Below, one piece after another: positions 46,230 through 58,301 of a stretch of DNA of 64,000 bases. The stretch lies in assembly GCA_037039685.1 (NCBI GenBank), contig JAWNGF010000011.1, forward strand, positions 1,302,001 to 1,366,000, written 5' to 3'. The first letter of the stretch is position 1. Every line of letters begins with the position of its first letter. The notes below the pieces were generated by a model that was not told where the DNA came from, did no database searches, and saw only the letters and a list, made by a program, of their open reading frames with translations. A program made the translations under genes and the position numbers. This DNA is from Ceratobasidium sp. AG-K. Lineage: Eukaryota; Basidiomycota; Agaricomycetes; Cantharellales; Ceratobasidiaceae.

Positions 46230-48205
46230 GAGTCTTCTACGATTGTTGCTTCCCTTCCTTTAACACTAGGTTCCGTCGTTATCCATTCCTTGGATGGGCA
46301 TTTGAATGAACGGTGTCCTTCCTGTCCGCACTTCAGGCAGCGGTTGGTTGCTATCCTTGCTTTGTATATTTCGTCAGGCAGCCGTTTTGTAGAGGATTGT
46401 CCACTAGCGGTTGGTTGGGCGGCCTTCTTTCCTGTCGAGGTCTTGATTTGTTGCAATTTCTGGTCGATAGAGATTGCGATTGAGATCCACCGGTCAAGGG
46501 AAAGTTCTCGTTCTGTCCCATCTTCATTGATCAGGGTCAGTTCGAAGCGAGCTAGTTCAGTCTTGACTTCCGACTTTAATCCTTCCTTGAATTGGTTGAT
46601 CAGAGCTTCTTGTCCCCAGTTCACGTCTACCAGAAGATATCGGAATTCCGAAGCATAGTTTGCTACAGAGTTATTCTGCTTGCATTTTCGGAGATCTGCT
46701 TCGGCCTTAGATTTTTTGTTTGGGTCGCTGAACTGTTCCATGAAGTGTGCTTTGAAACTTTCCCAAGAGACAAGGTTTTGGTTATTTTCCCTTTGGTTGA
46801 GCGATCGTAAGAGGACTTGTGCCCAGTGAGTGGCAGCTTTGTTCTCGGATTTGAAGTTTGCTAGAGCTTTGCGAATCCTTTCTTCATTGGAAGCATATTG
46901 ATCGCCTAGTCGCATGAAGTAGCTTTCCATTTGTGTGATGAACATTTCAGCACCTTCCCCTTTCTTTCCGTCGAACGCTTCTGGGCGAGTTACTTTGGGA
47001 CGTCGTGGACTGCTACCGACGTTTGGGTTCTCGGTCAGTCGTTGGATTCTTAGTTCTAATTCGTCGATCCTGGTAGATTCCGCGTCTGGATGTGGTGGAG
47101 AATTTGATCGCCTAGATGGGATCCCGTGCAGGGAAGTTTCGTCGATTTCTTCTCGCATATTGTTGATAGCTTCTTGTACTTCCGTGATTTTAGTAGTGAA
47201 GGAGGTTCCCTCTTGTCGTAAGTTTTCCAGTCCTTGAGTTACTGCTTCGTTCCATTCAAGTTGCCCTTGTCTGGTAGTGTTGAGTTCTTCGCGTACATTG
47301 TTCACTAGTCCTTGAGTGTTGGCAACCTCATTCCGAAGGCGTGTTACATCTTGTCCGACTAGAAAGGAATTGTGTTCGCCGTTTCTTGCCGAGTTCAGAA
47401 TGTCTGTTAGGGTGCCTTGTAGGGTGTTGATGGAGTCGTTAAAGATTTGTTGGTTGTTTGCTAGGACTTGTGTGGCCTGTTCTAGGCCACTAAGCCTTCG
47501 ATCCATGGTGACCCTCATTCCGTCTATAACCCTAAGGGTGGCGTTGTGTCTTCCTGCTAGGAGGTCGTCCAGGTCGTCTAAATTACTGATTACAGTCCTG
47601 CCGCTGGCGCTGGAACTTGAACTTGAGCTTCCCGGATCACCGGCGCCTTGTGGTACCGAGGCCGACTGCCCAGAGTAACCCTGTGGGACATAGGGCGGTG
47701 CTGGAATCACTGGGGTGACTGGCTGGGAAGCCATTGGGATTGGTCCTGCGTTGGTGATGGTTCCTCCAATTTGAGGGACTGTAAGTACATTGGGAATGTG
47801 TGGTGTAGGGGGAGGTCTAATGGGGACAAGCGACACGCCCCCATGAGCCTCGGGCTGGGGAGAAAAGAACTGCCTCCTAGTCCCTAGTGGCCATAAGGGA
47901 CGTGATGGCCCTGGACTTCCAGTTGAAATGCGAATCACAGCTGGAGTGGGGTCATTTGTGAGATCTCCTGGTTCTCTACTCGTGATGGTGGGTTCTTCTT
48001 CTTGTACTATTGTTATGTCAGAGATGCCGAAAGCTCCTGGCATTGAAGATTGGCTCTGAGAGCGTGATCGGGCAGGACCTCCCGCTTGAGTTTGTGCGAT
48101 GTCTTGTTCATTTAATGATCCAGTAGGCCTTGCTGCCCGACTGGGTCCTCTTCGTGTTGATCTAGTGGACAAGGGACATGACCCTCCGTCTTCTTGAATA
48201 GACAT
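46205..48205 (-). CDS. gag: Gag polyprotein of A6
   Basis: This 666-aa ORF is uninterrupted and starts MSIQEDGG. The Pro/Gly/Ser-rich N-terminal region has a serine run near 195. A long helical, probably coiled-coil region covers about 205-360, capsid about 405-560, and the CCHC knuckle CLKCGQEGHRSFKC is near 625. The ATG is 30 bp inside the LTR edge, just after the self-priming site, so the leader is very short compared with the 400-bp leader of family B. Confidence 0.93.
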   Translation of the reverse strand: MSIQEDGGSCPLSTRSTRRGPSRAARPTGSLNEQDIAQTQAGGPARSRSQSQSSMPGAFGISDITIVQEEEPTITSREPGDLTNDPTPAVIRISTGSPGPSRPLWPLGTRRQFFSPQPEAHGGVSLVPIRPPPTPHIPNVLTVPQIGGTITNAGPIPMASQPVTPVIPAPPYVPQGYSGQSASVPQGAGDPGSSSSSSSASGRTVISNLDDLDDLLAGRHNATLRVIDGMRVTMDRRLSGLEQATQVLANNQQIFNDSINTLQGTLTDILNSARNGEHNSFLVGQDVTRLRNEVANTQGLVNNVREELNTTRQGQLEWNEAVTQGLENLRQEGTSFTTKITEVQEAINNMREEIDETSLHGIPSRRSNSPPHPDAESTRIDELELRIQRLTENPNVGSSPRRPKVTRPEAFDGKKGEGAEMFITQMESYFMRLGDQYASNEERIRKALANFKSENKAATHWAQVLLRSLNQRENNQNLVSWESFKAHFMEQFSDPNKKSKAEADLRKCKQNNSVANYASEFRYLLVDVNWGQEALINQFKEGLKSEVKTELARFELTLINEDGTERELSLDRWISIAISIDQKLQQIKTSTGKKAAQPTASGQSSTKRLPDEIYKARIATNRCLKCGQEGHRSFKCPSKEWITTEPSVKGREATIVEDSGKEAVSL

Positions 48206-48235
48206 GCTTGTATGTTTGTTAAGCTTGTTTTGTAA

Positions 48236-48690
48236 TGTCGTAAGCTTCTTCTTGGTGGCTATGAGACAAGCCGCAATGGAGAGTGGACGGCACTAAGACC
48301 TAAGTGACCTCTTGAACCGCAACACACCTAAGTGTCTGTAGGTTCTTGAGGGTAGGGGTGGTTCTGAGTGTCACTCGAAGGGATGTTTTGACGAGACAAA
48401 ACAAGCTGGGGTTTCCAGGCTTGTTGGTCCTCTATATATATTCACAAAGTGGCCGAGTCATACAAGGCGCAGCCACATGAGTCAACGCAGTCAACCAGTC
48501 AGGAGTGTCCATGTGAGTCATGCTGTATGAACAGACATGACTCGTACAAAGCACAGCCGCGTTACACAGTGTAACAAATAACCACAAGAAGGTGGCAACG
48601 CGGCAAACGGAAACGGGAAACGTAACAGAAAGGGAGAGACAGACGGGCGAGACAACGGGCGAGTCCGATGGAGTGAGCTGGCTCACGACA
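48236..48690 (-). repeat. 5' LTR of A6
   Basis: This is a 455-bp LTR, TGTCGTAAGC to GCTCACGACA on the plus strand. The inner flank carries the primer-binding site ACAAAACAAGCT (minus strand). Confidence 0.95.
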
Positions 48691-51523
48691 CTACATTGAC
48701 GACATCCTTGTCTTCTTGAAAGATAGAAAGCAGCACGTGGAAGATGTTTGAAAGGTACTCAAGATCCTACTGGAAAACAATCTTTTTGCCAAACTCCCTA
48801 AATGCAAGTTCTTTGTCAAGAAACTGGTTTACACTGGAATCTGCATCAGCAAGGAAGGAATCTCCATGCAAGAAGAGAAGGTCAAGGCTATCAAGGAATG
48901 GAAAGAACCAAAAATGGTCAAACAAGTACAGGCTTTCTTAGGATTTGCAAACTTCTACAGACGTTTTGTTCCAAACTTCAGCGGATTAGCCAAACCCCTC
49001 ACTACGTTAACAAGGAAGGACACAAAATGGCAATGGGAACAAGAACAACAAGACGCCTTCACCAACCTCAAATCGAAAATTTGCAAGGAACCTCTATTGC
49101 AACATCCTGACCCAGAAAAACCTTACATCTTGGAGACCAACACAAGCGGTGTAGCAATGGGTGCCATCCTTTCACAAAAACAGGAAGATGGATTCCTACA
49201 TCCAATTGCTTTCCTATCTAAATCCTTCAATCAAGCACAGTTGAATTACAATGTGCATGACAAGGAACTCATGGCTATCATAGAAGCACTCAAACACTGG
49301 CGTTTGCACTTGGAAGGAACAAGAGAACCTATCACAATCTACACTGATCACCAAAATCTGCAATATTGGAAGAAGGCAACAACCTTCAACAGACGTCACA
49401 CTCAATGGCACCAGATTCTGGCATCATACAACTTTGAAATTGTATACCAACCAGGCATCCTTTCAACAAAACCAGATCTACTGTCCAGAAGGAGCAACCA
49501 TAGCAACATTCCAACAGCAGAACAAGTAATGATCAAGGAGGAACAATTCAGGGGGTTCTCTGGAGACATAAAGTTTGATATCATTGCGGACATCAGAGAA
49601 GTTCAAGCAGAAGACAAAAGCATTAGTCAGATCATAGAACTATGCAAAAAGAAGGAAGACCTGCCAAAATCAGTACAAGAAGGAATCAAGAGGTACAACT
49701 TTGAAGAAAACCTTCTCTGGTTTGATGGGAGAATCTATGTACCGGAAGACAAAGACACAAGGCTAAAGATCATGAGAATACACCATGACTCACCAATAGC
49801 CGGTCACCAAGGACACGCACGCACACTGGAGCTTATCTCGAGAAGATACTACTGGCCAGGACTAAAATCCACAGTGAACAAATACATGGACTCATGCAAA
49901 CAATGCCAGAGGGCAAAAGGAACAAAAACTCACATACCATTGAAACCACTAGAGATCCCAAGGGGCCCATGGGAGGAAATTGCATATGACTTCATTACCA
50001 AACTTCCTAAGTCACATGGGAGTGACAGCATATTGGTGGTCGTGGATTGATTCTCTCACATGGCACATTTCATACCCTGCAAGGAATCAACAACAGCAGA
50101 ACATTTGGCCAAAATTTTCTTGGAGAATATATGGAAGCTTCACAGTTTTCCATGAAGTACTGTATCAGATAGGGGAACAATGTTCAACAGCAAATTCCTA
50201 AAAGCTCGATATGAGAAGGTCAATATCACACCAAGCTTCAGCACAGCATACCATCCTCAAACCAATGGAATAACGGAACAAATAAACCAGTGGCTGGAAG
50301 CCTGGCTGCAAACATTTGTAAATCACCAACAGGATAATTGGGCCAGACTTCTGCCCATTGCAGAGTTCTGCTACAATAACCAAAGGCATAGCATCACAGG
50401 GAAAACTCCCTTCAAAATTGTCTACGGCAGGGAACCCCTTTGGAATATTTCAACAAGGGAAACAACCACTCCAGAAGCAAACAACAAGGTGGACGGTTGG
50501 CAGAAGGTGTGGGACAAAGCCAAAGCAGCAATGGAATGGCATAGAAACAAGACAGAGGAAAAACAACCACCCAAATATATGGAGGGAGACCTAGTTTGGC
50601 TACATGGGCAAAACATAAAAACAGATTGATCCAGCAAAAAACTTGAAAGCAAAAAACACGGCCCATTCAAAATCAAAAAAGCTGTCTCCAGCCACGCCTT
50701 CAAATTGGATCTTCCAAAGACAATGAAGATACACCCTGTTTTCCATAGCAACCTACTCAGCCCTTACAAGGAAGACAACAATTTCCAAAGAAACCAACCA
50801 TGACCTCCACTGGTGGAAACAGAAGAAGGGGAGGAAGGATACAAAGTGGAAAAGATTGTAAATTGGAAAATGACGAAGGAAGGACTTTTCTATAGGGTCA
50901 GATGGAAGGGATACGATTCAAAAGAAGACACGGAACAACGGGCAGAAGATTTTGGACATCTCGGAGGAATCATGAAGAAATTTCTGAAGGAATTCCCAGG
51001 AGCCCCAACACCCTCAAACTACAAGCCAAAGGGTATAAAAGGGAGAGCTCAGCACAAAGAGTACCCAACTTGCAAAACTTGCTCACTCTCAAACTTGCTT
51101 TACTCCCTTTATGCTCTTAACCTTTTTTGTTCACCATGCCTGCCATGTCTTGCCAAGCCATCACCGACAACCTCATCCACATCCAGGACGGCCCTGCCTT
51201 CCAGACCACTCACATCCTTGATGCAGGAGCTGCGCTTTATGTCTTCAAAAGAAAGCAGCAACAACCAGGACAACTCCTGTTCTGCGCCTCTGACAACATC
51301 CTACATTCAGACATGGGCGAACTGGAGTGGGTTGGAAGGAAGTGGCCAACCAAAATGCAGCTGCAACACAAGGACATCTACGTCTGCCAAGGATGCGCTG
51401 CCTTCCAGGTCTCAGAGGTGGTGCTCCTCTCCATCCACAAGCTCAACGTCGTTGAGTGGGGGCAAGAAGGAGCCTATTCAAGCAAGTGGTGCCCAGGGCG
51501 CAACGGTCGTCCGCCATCTTTGA
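48691..51523 (+). pseudogene. pol: Pol of A5, second part (RT end to chromodomain)
   Basis: It resumes at YIDDILVF, then RNase H, zinc domain (HHDSPIAGH, CKQCQRAK), integrase and chromodomain (EGYKVEKIVNW, RWKGY). TGA stops occur near 48749, 50048, 50153, 50627 and 50803, mostly at arginine codons of the young copies. An open stretch runs 48866-50050. The reading frame overlapping ORF3 ends at 51523. Confidence 0.88.
51034..51041 (+). promoter_or_regulatory. TATA element upstream of A5 ORF3
   Basis: TATAAAAG lies 94 nt before the ORF3 ATG and is followed by a C/T-rich run up to the start codon, typical of fungal promoters. Confidence 0.5.
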
Positions 51524-51900
51524 GGCCCAGGTGGTCCGACGCATGGGACAAAAACTTCAAGGCCGACTTGGCGGATTGGAGGATGGAGCGGGGACGATAC
51601 CAGAGGGAGAAGTTTGAATGGAAGCCATTCTGGTGGCAGGAAAAGGAGGCCAACGTTTCACAATGGGCAGAGACAGAGCCAGACGTTTGACAATGGTCAA
51701 AGGAGCATGTGGAGGAGCAGGAGTGGGTTATGGACTGGTCCAAGGCCAACTGGACTGACGAGGAGACATGGGAGAAATGGGAGGAGTACTGCGATGAACC
51801 GGGTAACACCGTGTTCAACCCCATTGACCTAACGGAGGAGAAGGAGGAGGACCTGGACGGTCTGGTAGAAAAGGCCAACAAGGACTGCTGGGTTCAGTAG
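51136..51900 (+). pseudogene. ORF3 of A5, one stop, otherwise full length
   Basis: It starts MPAMSCQA and ends CWVQ; the span is again exactly 254 codons. There is one TGA at 51688-51690 (in DVRQW). CQGC and a C-terminal NPIDLTEEKEED are retained. No indel in an element this old suggests ORF3 was selected while the family was active. Confidence 0.7.
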
Positions 51901-51945
51901 TAAGGTCCCCTCAGGTTCCCCTCACGGACCTTAAAGGGGGAGTAA

Positions 51946-52403
51946 TGTTGTGAGCCTTGCTCACTCCATCAGACTTGTCTGCACCTCCTCCTATCTTGTG
52001 GCTGTGTTTACTATGTTTTGTTTCTCTTTTCCCGCCACGTTGCCACCTTCTTGTGGTTTTCCTGTTACATTGTGTAACGCGGTTGTGCTTGGTACAAGTC
52101 ATGTCTGTTCATACAGCATGACTCACATGGACACTCCTGACTGGCTGTTTTGTATGACTCATGTGGCTGCGCCTTGTATGACTTGGCCTCTTTCTGAGTA
52201 TATATAGAGGACCAACAAGCCTGGTAACCCCAGCTTGTTTTGTCTTGTCAAACATCCCCTTTGAGTGACACTTTGAACCACCCCTACCCTTAAGAACCTA
52301 CAGACACTTAAGTGTGTTGCGGTTCAAGAGGTTGCTTAGGTCTTAGTGCCGTCCACTCTCCATTGCGGTTTGTCTCATAGCCACCAAGAAGAAGCTTACA
52401 ACA
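51946..52403 (+). repeat. 3' LTR of A5
   Basis: This 458-bp LTR runs TGTTGTGAGCC to GCTTACAACA, both ends showing CG-to-TG/CA decay. The tract AAAGGGGGAGTAA precedes it. Confidence 0.9.
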
Positions 52404-53810
52404 TTGGTCTTGTGGTCTTTGCAATGCGTATAGCATAATAAATGCACTGAGATTGAGCAAGAGATGTGTGGAAACCAACTGGCTTGAAGAAAATCTCCTC
52501 ACATAGCCTGTAAGTTTAGGTAATGGATTTCCGGCAACCTATATGCACCTATAATTATTTGAACATCATTCCAGAAAGCTTATATGTCAATTTTGTTGTG
52601 ACAGTGTAGATTGGAGGGCGCTTACATGTCTTCCAAGTCCAGCTTATTTGGTTCTAACGTATCTGGAAACACAAAGGGAATTTCCCACTTATGTAACTGG
52701 TTCCAACACTGCCCCATGATTTTGAAACTCTGAAATGTTCTTAATGCTAGTTAAGGTTCTTGCCAATTTGCTGATGGAGGTGGTTCGGGAGTGGGCCAAT
52801 AAAATAAGAGCTTATCACCGATACAAGCGCCGAGCGCTCGACACGGTGAGCATTTATTTGGCCCACACATTCTACTGGCCAAACTTCATCTTCGACTCTG
52901 TGCGTCCCGAACAACCCAAAATCTGGGTAACTTTCGCAGATTTTCGCATGTCAGGTGAAAAAAATACTGATGTCATTTTAGGGGCCAATCGAAATTTGTA
53001 TGATTTGTACCCAATCAATACTTGCTCAAATATCCATGCGGGTTGCAATGGAATATTGTCAAAGGCGTGAGTGGATGATCGCTCTGCAGCCATGTATCTT
53101 AGAGTTAAGCTTTCGACTCTAGCGGAGCGATTGCCGAATGGAAACGGAGCAAGATTGATTGACGCACGAGCAAATCGAGGGGTGGGAGGGCCAAGCGCAT
53201 ACTACCAATACATCAAGGCGTGAACGAAAAGAGCAATGGCGGGGAACGAAAAAAAAGTCAGTCGAATACCAAATACGAGATACAGCCGTGGAGAGAAGCT
53301 TAAAGGTGAGACGCCGCCACTTTGGTCCGAGCAAAGTGGAAGGCATACGAAAAAGAGAACCCCTGAAATTATACACACGAGACACAAATAGGGTGGAAAA
53401 CGGACAATGGCAGGCATATTGATGAAAGAGCCTATAGCTCTAGCGAGGGTTGTGGACAGACTGTGCGCTTCATGGCAATATCGCATTATTGTAGGATAGA
53501 TTGATGAGCTGTGCGGAGGTAGGAGCATCAGGAGGCATCCCGGTCGGCTAGGAGAAGCGTCCCACCTGAGCAAATGTGGGAACAGAACCAAGCGTGGTGT
53601 CTGACGATGAAAGGTAATCATGCGGGCGCGCATACATCGAGAAACAAGCGCTGGACCAAAAGGCGTTTTAAAGAAACTTGCACGCATCAAGCCCGTCGGA
53701 TTGTATCAAGAATCGTGATGGCATCAAATGGCGAAATTGATCCTTTCGCGAATCAGGCGTCAAGCATCTTGGGTGGATATCTACAAGCACGTTCGTCACG
53801 CTCAAATTCT
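52404..53810 (+). other. Intergenic stretch without a supported gene
   Basis: These 1.4 kb between the A5 LTR and the fructosamine-kinase gene show only short ORFs (at most 162 codons) with no recognisable motif or intron pattern. No LTR ends, tRNA or obvious tandem repeat are visible. It may hold the 3' end of an old host locus or a decayed repeat. Confidence 0.5.
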
Positions 53811-54906
53811 CTACGACGGCAGTGATTTCAACAGCTGCTGCGCCAAGTTCATTGACTGACCCGCATATCCATTCTGTCATAATAATGAGTCTCTTGTATC
53901 ACCTCCAGTGACGCCTGCAAGCTCACCCCAAATAAAACAGTATGATTCAAGTAGTGGAACAGCTCGTACAGCTTGATTCGCTCGCTGTACTCCTCCTCTG
54001 GCTTCGACTTTGGTTTTAGTGAGTGATATTCCTCGTAGAATGCGGCAGTAAAGCCACCGAACATTCGGCCTATGGCGAGACTTTAGGGTGTGAGAGGCTG
54101 TGTCTCTCGACTTATGATCTAGCATACTCGGATTCATTATGGCCGTAATAGCTTGATGGGTCGAAAATGGCAGGATTGCCACTCGACTTCGCGCCTACAT
54201 TCCCAGACTATGAGAGCATACGCAAGTGCATTGTCAAGGATCTAGCGGTAAGTAACTTACCCACAGGTCGCCGTGGCAAAGTACAGGCTCTACTCCCTCC
54301 AAGCGATCGCCCAAGTAATGTGGAATGACTCTGGTATTTGATTTGCGTGACTCTGCTCAAAACTCCAGTACGTTGAGTATCATACCTTCGTTGAACCTCC
54401 CTCCCTTTGTCACACAGTGCCTTGTAAGATCCTCGCATTTCGAGTTTATCAAGCAGTCCGCCGATCATTGCACTATATGCCTCGGCCCAGGTATCGTACC
54501 ACCCGTTATTGATTCTGGTTGCTCCGCAAAATGTAGGACACTCGAAACCGTATTTGTCATTGTCAGACTGTGATGCATGGAGTTCTGTCGCGAGCCTGCG
54601 GGCCAACGCAGTAGACGCCCCAGGCGTGGAAGATAAGCTAGATAGGTCCAGGTACTCGCTAATCAAGAATGGTCGCTCATCATACGATGAGGCAATTACT
54701 CGAGGACACAAACCAGGTGCGGCATCTGATATACATTCCAGACTTTTTATTTCGGCTCTGTACTGCTCTTTCTCGCTAGCTGCGCCTGATTTGCCATAGT
54801 AAACTGTGCCATCGGAGGAAGATATTCGAGGCCCACCAGACGCTGTAAAGGTTGCTCGAGGGAAGAGCTGAGCAAGCTTATCGAATAAGAAAGTGTCCTT
54901 TGTCAT
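53811..54906 (-). CDS. Fructosamine/ketosamine-3-kinase family protein, 5 exons, 295 aa
   Basis: Exons on the minus strand are 54386-54906, 54261-54330, 54128-54207, 53927-54080 and 53811-53873. All introns are GT-AG and 47-55 bp, and the frame stays open across the joins. The protein has KSGAASEKEQYRAE with the lysine-glutamate region near the N-terminus and LISEYLDL in the hinge. The catalytic loop is HGDLWSGN (about 193-200), assembled across two introns. IFDPSSYYGH contains the metal-binding Asp, and MFGGFTAAFY is followed by LFGNGY at the end. The family phosphorylates sugar-lysine adducts so that they fall off proteins. The length and motifs look complete. It is the only clear host gene in the window, lying between transposons. 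Confidence 0.88.
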
Positions 54907-55071
54907 GTTTATATAAACCTCTTGCTCGAAGTGTTAAACAGATGAAAGGCCTGGTCGTCGAGGTTGTTCGTGAGTTAGATCGTCACGACGTCACAGATTA
55001 CATACTCAACCAAAAGTGAGAAATCTCGGTTGGCTCTTGAGGTCTCGTGATGCCCGGGACTACTGTACTAG
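54907..55071. other. Short intergenic stretch upstream of the kinase gene
   Basis: These 165 bp lie between the kinase start and the hAT terminus and must hold the kinase promoter. I see no firm TATA or other site. Confidence 0.4.
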
Positions 55072-58000
55072 GGACCTTCATGGTAATGGTAGTTCGGTAA
55101 CCCCGTGGTTTCGACCGTGGTAATTTGATGGTATGGTTGCACAGCATTTACCGAAATGGATTTGATATATACCGAATGGTAGATGGTTTCGGCTGTGGAG
55201 TACCGGTCGGACCGTGGAGCCCGTGGACGGTGCTGACTCATTGGAGGTCTGTTAGCGCCGGCGGGCACTGTTTGTGATATCGGGCGGTGCACAGCGTGGA
55301 TGCGCTCAAATTCCGTACAGTAAGCTATTCTCGAGTGTTCTAATAGCGTCTGGGTCCCTTTCAGTGTATATAAGTCGTTTAGTTCGAGCTCAATTGCATA
55401 CCTCCGCCTTCCTTCCTCCCCGAGCCCCTTCATCATGCCTGGCATTCTATCAGCACCCGCTCGCCTAGACGAATGGCCATCGGCGAAGAAGCGCAAGAGC
55501 CTCAACTCGCTCCCTGACCTCGCAGTATGGGAGCTCCAAGATGAGGAAATTATCAGTCAGTTAATAAACACAGTTCTGTTAAAGTATATGCGCTCACTCT
55601 TGGATCTGTGTCCTACAGGTTTAGCCAAAGAAACCTGGCGATCCCCTGCGTATGCTCATTATTGCATTGAGCTTCATCAAATTTTCGACTGGTCTTCCAG
55701 CCCCCCTACCCCGATTGAACTCGCATTCCGGTTTGTATGCAAGTATCACGATGCGGCTCACGTTCCGTTGGAGCGTGGTCGCATGAAGACTGACCACGGA
55801 ACAACGCCTTTGCTTGACAAGGCTAAAGAGTGCGATCGACGGCGAGGACTTCAGACACTCCTGGACAACAAAGCCCATGCGGACGAGCACCGAGCGCCAT
55901 ACTCGAAGCATGGCACCGGGCAATGTTAGCGCTTTGGGGGGCCCATAGTCACCGGTCTTTTGAGACTCTGACAAACGAGTTTCACCGTATGGAGGTCGAC
56001 TATCTGCGCCCGGGCGCAACCCTCCCATCGCCGATAACCCTCTCACGAGATATCAAAGCAAGACATGCAAAGTATTCTCCTAGGATTAGAGAATACTTTC
56101 AGGTGAGTGCTTCATATTTATATGCTAGGTACGATTTTTTCTAAGCAAGATGAACAGACAATTCCAGGCGCCATTCATTTAGCAATTGATGGATGGACTA
56201 GCCCTACCGCTGAGTCGTACCTCAGGGTAATTGTTATATGGTATGAGAAGGACGAGATCCACCGGTGTATCCTTGAATTTATTTGGTAAGCATGCTAATC
56301 TCATGTTGCATATAGCCAGCTCAATCCTGACTCAAATATCAGCTTGACCGCGTCGCACACAGGCGTATATCTAGCCGATAACATTACTTCGTACCTGAAG
56401 CGTTATGGACTTGAAAAAAAGGCAAGTTTTGCGACATGGACCCGCTAACATTGACTCCACCTAACCAAACCACACCTCGATTAGATTCTGGCCGCTTGCC
56501 TTGACAATGCTAGTAACAACCTGACCCTGGTGCAGCACCTTCAGCAGCGTATTCCGCACTTCCAAGGAACACGCCCATATGTGCATTGTTTGGCGCATAT
56601 AATCAACCTGATGGCTAAGGTGAGTTGAGTGTATGCATAGTCTTTTTGGCTTCGAGTGGTATGAAGATAAATTACTGACCGTTCCTGTATCTAGGCGTTC
56701 ATGTTGACTTTTTCTCGTCCAAACTCTCGCACCAAAAGGGTATTGGAGTGTATTGCAGCCAGCACTACATCAGCAAGCCCCGGACATGCCGCTCAAGATT
56801 TTCTGAACAGCCAAAAAAAAGTCCAGCATTGACACTGAGGAGCTTGATGACTCGGAAATAGCGAATGTAGATGAGGCAAAGTTTGAGCACGACACAATTG
56901 TTGTACAAGATGTGGTTGTTCAAGCAATCAAACAGCTTTACTCAACACAGGGTATCAAGCCCACTACACAGGAGCTGGTAGAGGCGCAAGCTATCATGAC
57001 ATCTGTAAGTTTTTTTGAACTGGATGCATGTCTTGTGTACTCAAACAACCGCTTCCTAGGTTTCTGGGCTTGCCCAACGAGTTGACAAGTCTCCAGTTGC
57101 AAAGGCAAAGTTCCTCGAGTGCATATCTATGTGCCCAGAGCTTAAGAGCTCTGATTGCAAATCCCTTGGTCAAAGAGTTGCAACACGATGGAATGCCAAC
57201 AGGAAAGCACTGGACAATTATCCCCATTTGTGGCGCCCTGTTCAGCTCTCACAAGCAACAAAGACCCGAACCTGAATCGCTTTGCCTTGGGCTCAAAGCA
57301 GCGATTACTTGCAGAAGAGCTTAACAAGGCTCTTGAGGTGCGTCGCCCCACGGCTTGGTGGGTCCTGTGCTAATGGTTGCTGTCTTCAGGCCTTTGAAGT
57401 CCCCACTCATTATTTCTCATCTAGCAAGGTCCCCCTCATTGACTGGGTTCTTCCAGCTTTGATCGAAATGAAACAGAGCTTGATTGACATGCAAAGCTCT
57501 GCCAATATCAGCCCAGTTAATTGCATCAGTGCACAGGCAGCACTCAACATTTTCAACAAGTACATGAAAAACATGAGTATATGTGAAGTTGATTTTATTT
57601 CCATGGGTATGTATGTCTATTCTCAGTGCATGCTACACATTCCCTCATGCTGTTTTTAATTTAAGCTATGTGCCCCAACATCAAGCTCACCTGGTTCTGC
57701 AAGTATTACAATAGCTTGTCTGTTAAGGAGGTACATGATATGATCTCCACTTGGTTCAAGATCCTATACCCCTCAATGGATGTGGAGTCACAAATGCCAG
57801 CTCAAATCTCAAAGGTCCATTCCAAATGATTGCTTGAGTAAATAGTGCCCCATTCTAATGCACATTGTTTATCTTTAGCCCAAGAATCACTGGATTCACA
57901 TGCAAGCAATCCCCAACCATCCTTTGGTACCTCTGCAGAATTTGATTGACACATATTTGAGCTCTGACCCAGAGCCCATCACCTTGTATGGAGGAGTACT

Positions 58001-58301
58001 CCCTTATTGGTCCTCCATGCTTGAGTGCTTGCCTTGCATGGCTTGGATGGCACTGAATTACCTCATGGCACCAGGTAAGCCTTGGTCACTGTGGTCAAAC
58101 AATTGGTAGACACTAAAATGTTACTCAATTGGTATTAGCCACTTCTGTCAATGCAGAACAAGCGTTCTCTGCAGGACACTTGAAAATTAACCATCTACAG
58201 CATAACATGGCATCCAAGGCCTTTGAAGCCAAAATGACTGTGGGTTTGGGGTACAGAACCCCACTCTTTCCTGGTATTTCTGAGATTGCATCAGTGCTCC
58301 A

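Larger units (their letters stand above)
41463..48690 (-). mobile_element. Ty3/gypsy element A6 (family A), complete and apparently intact
   Basis: This 7228-bp element has 455-bp LTRs with a single difference and the TSD CTACA (41458-41462 and 48691-48695). Gag, pol and ORF3 are all open, with catalytic residues present. It is the reference copy for family A in this window and a candidate for recent activity. Confidence 0.96.
25470..52403 (+). mobile_element. Old Ty3/gypsy element A5 (family A), in three pieces
   Basis: The pieces are 25470-25758 (mid gag), 40097-41462 (end of gag, protease, RT) and 48691-52403 (rest of pol, ORF3, 3' LTR). They join in frame once A4 (TSD AATTA) and A6 (TSD CTACA, inside the codons for VYIDD) are removed. 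The 5' LTR and the start of gag are missing, replaced by A3 sequence. The element is old: many CGA-to-TGA stops and an LTR clearly diverged from the young copies. The bases after the LTR are TTGGT. Confidence 0.88.

Noticed and set aside
52735..53070. 111-codon ORF between A5 and the kinase gene
   Set aside because: No recognisable motif and no plausible introns extending it; several overlapping ORFs of similar size exist on both strands.
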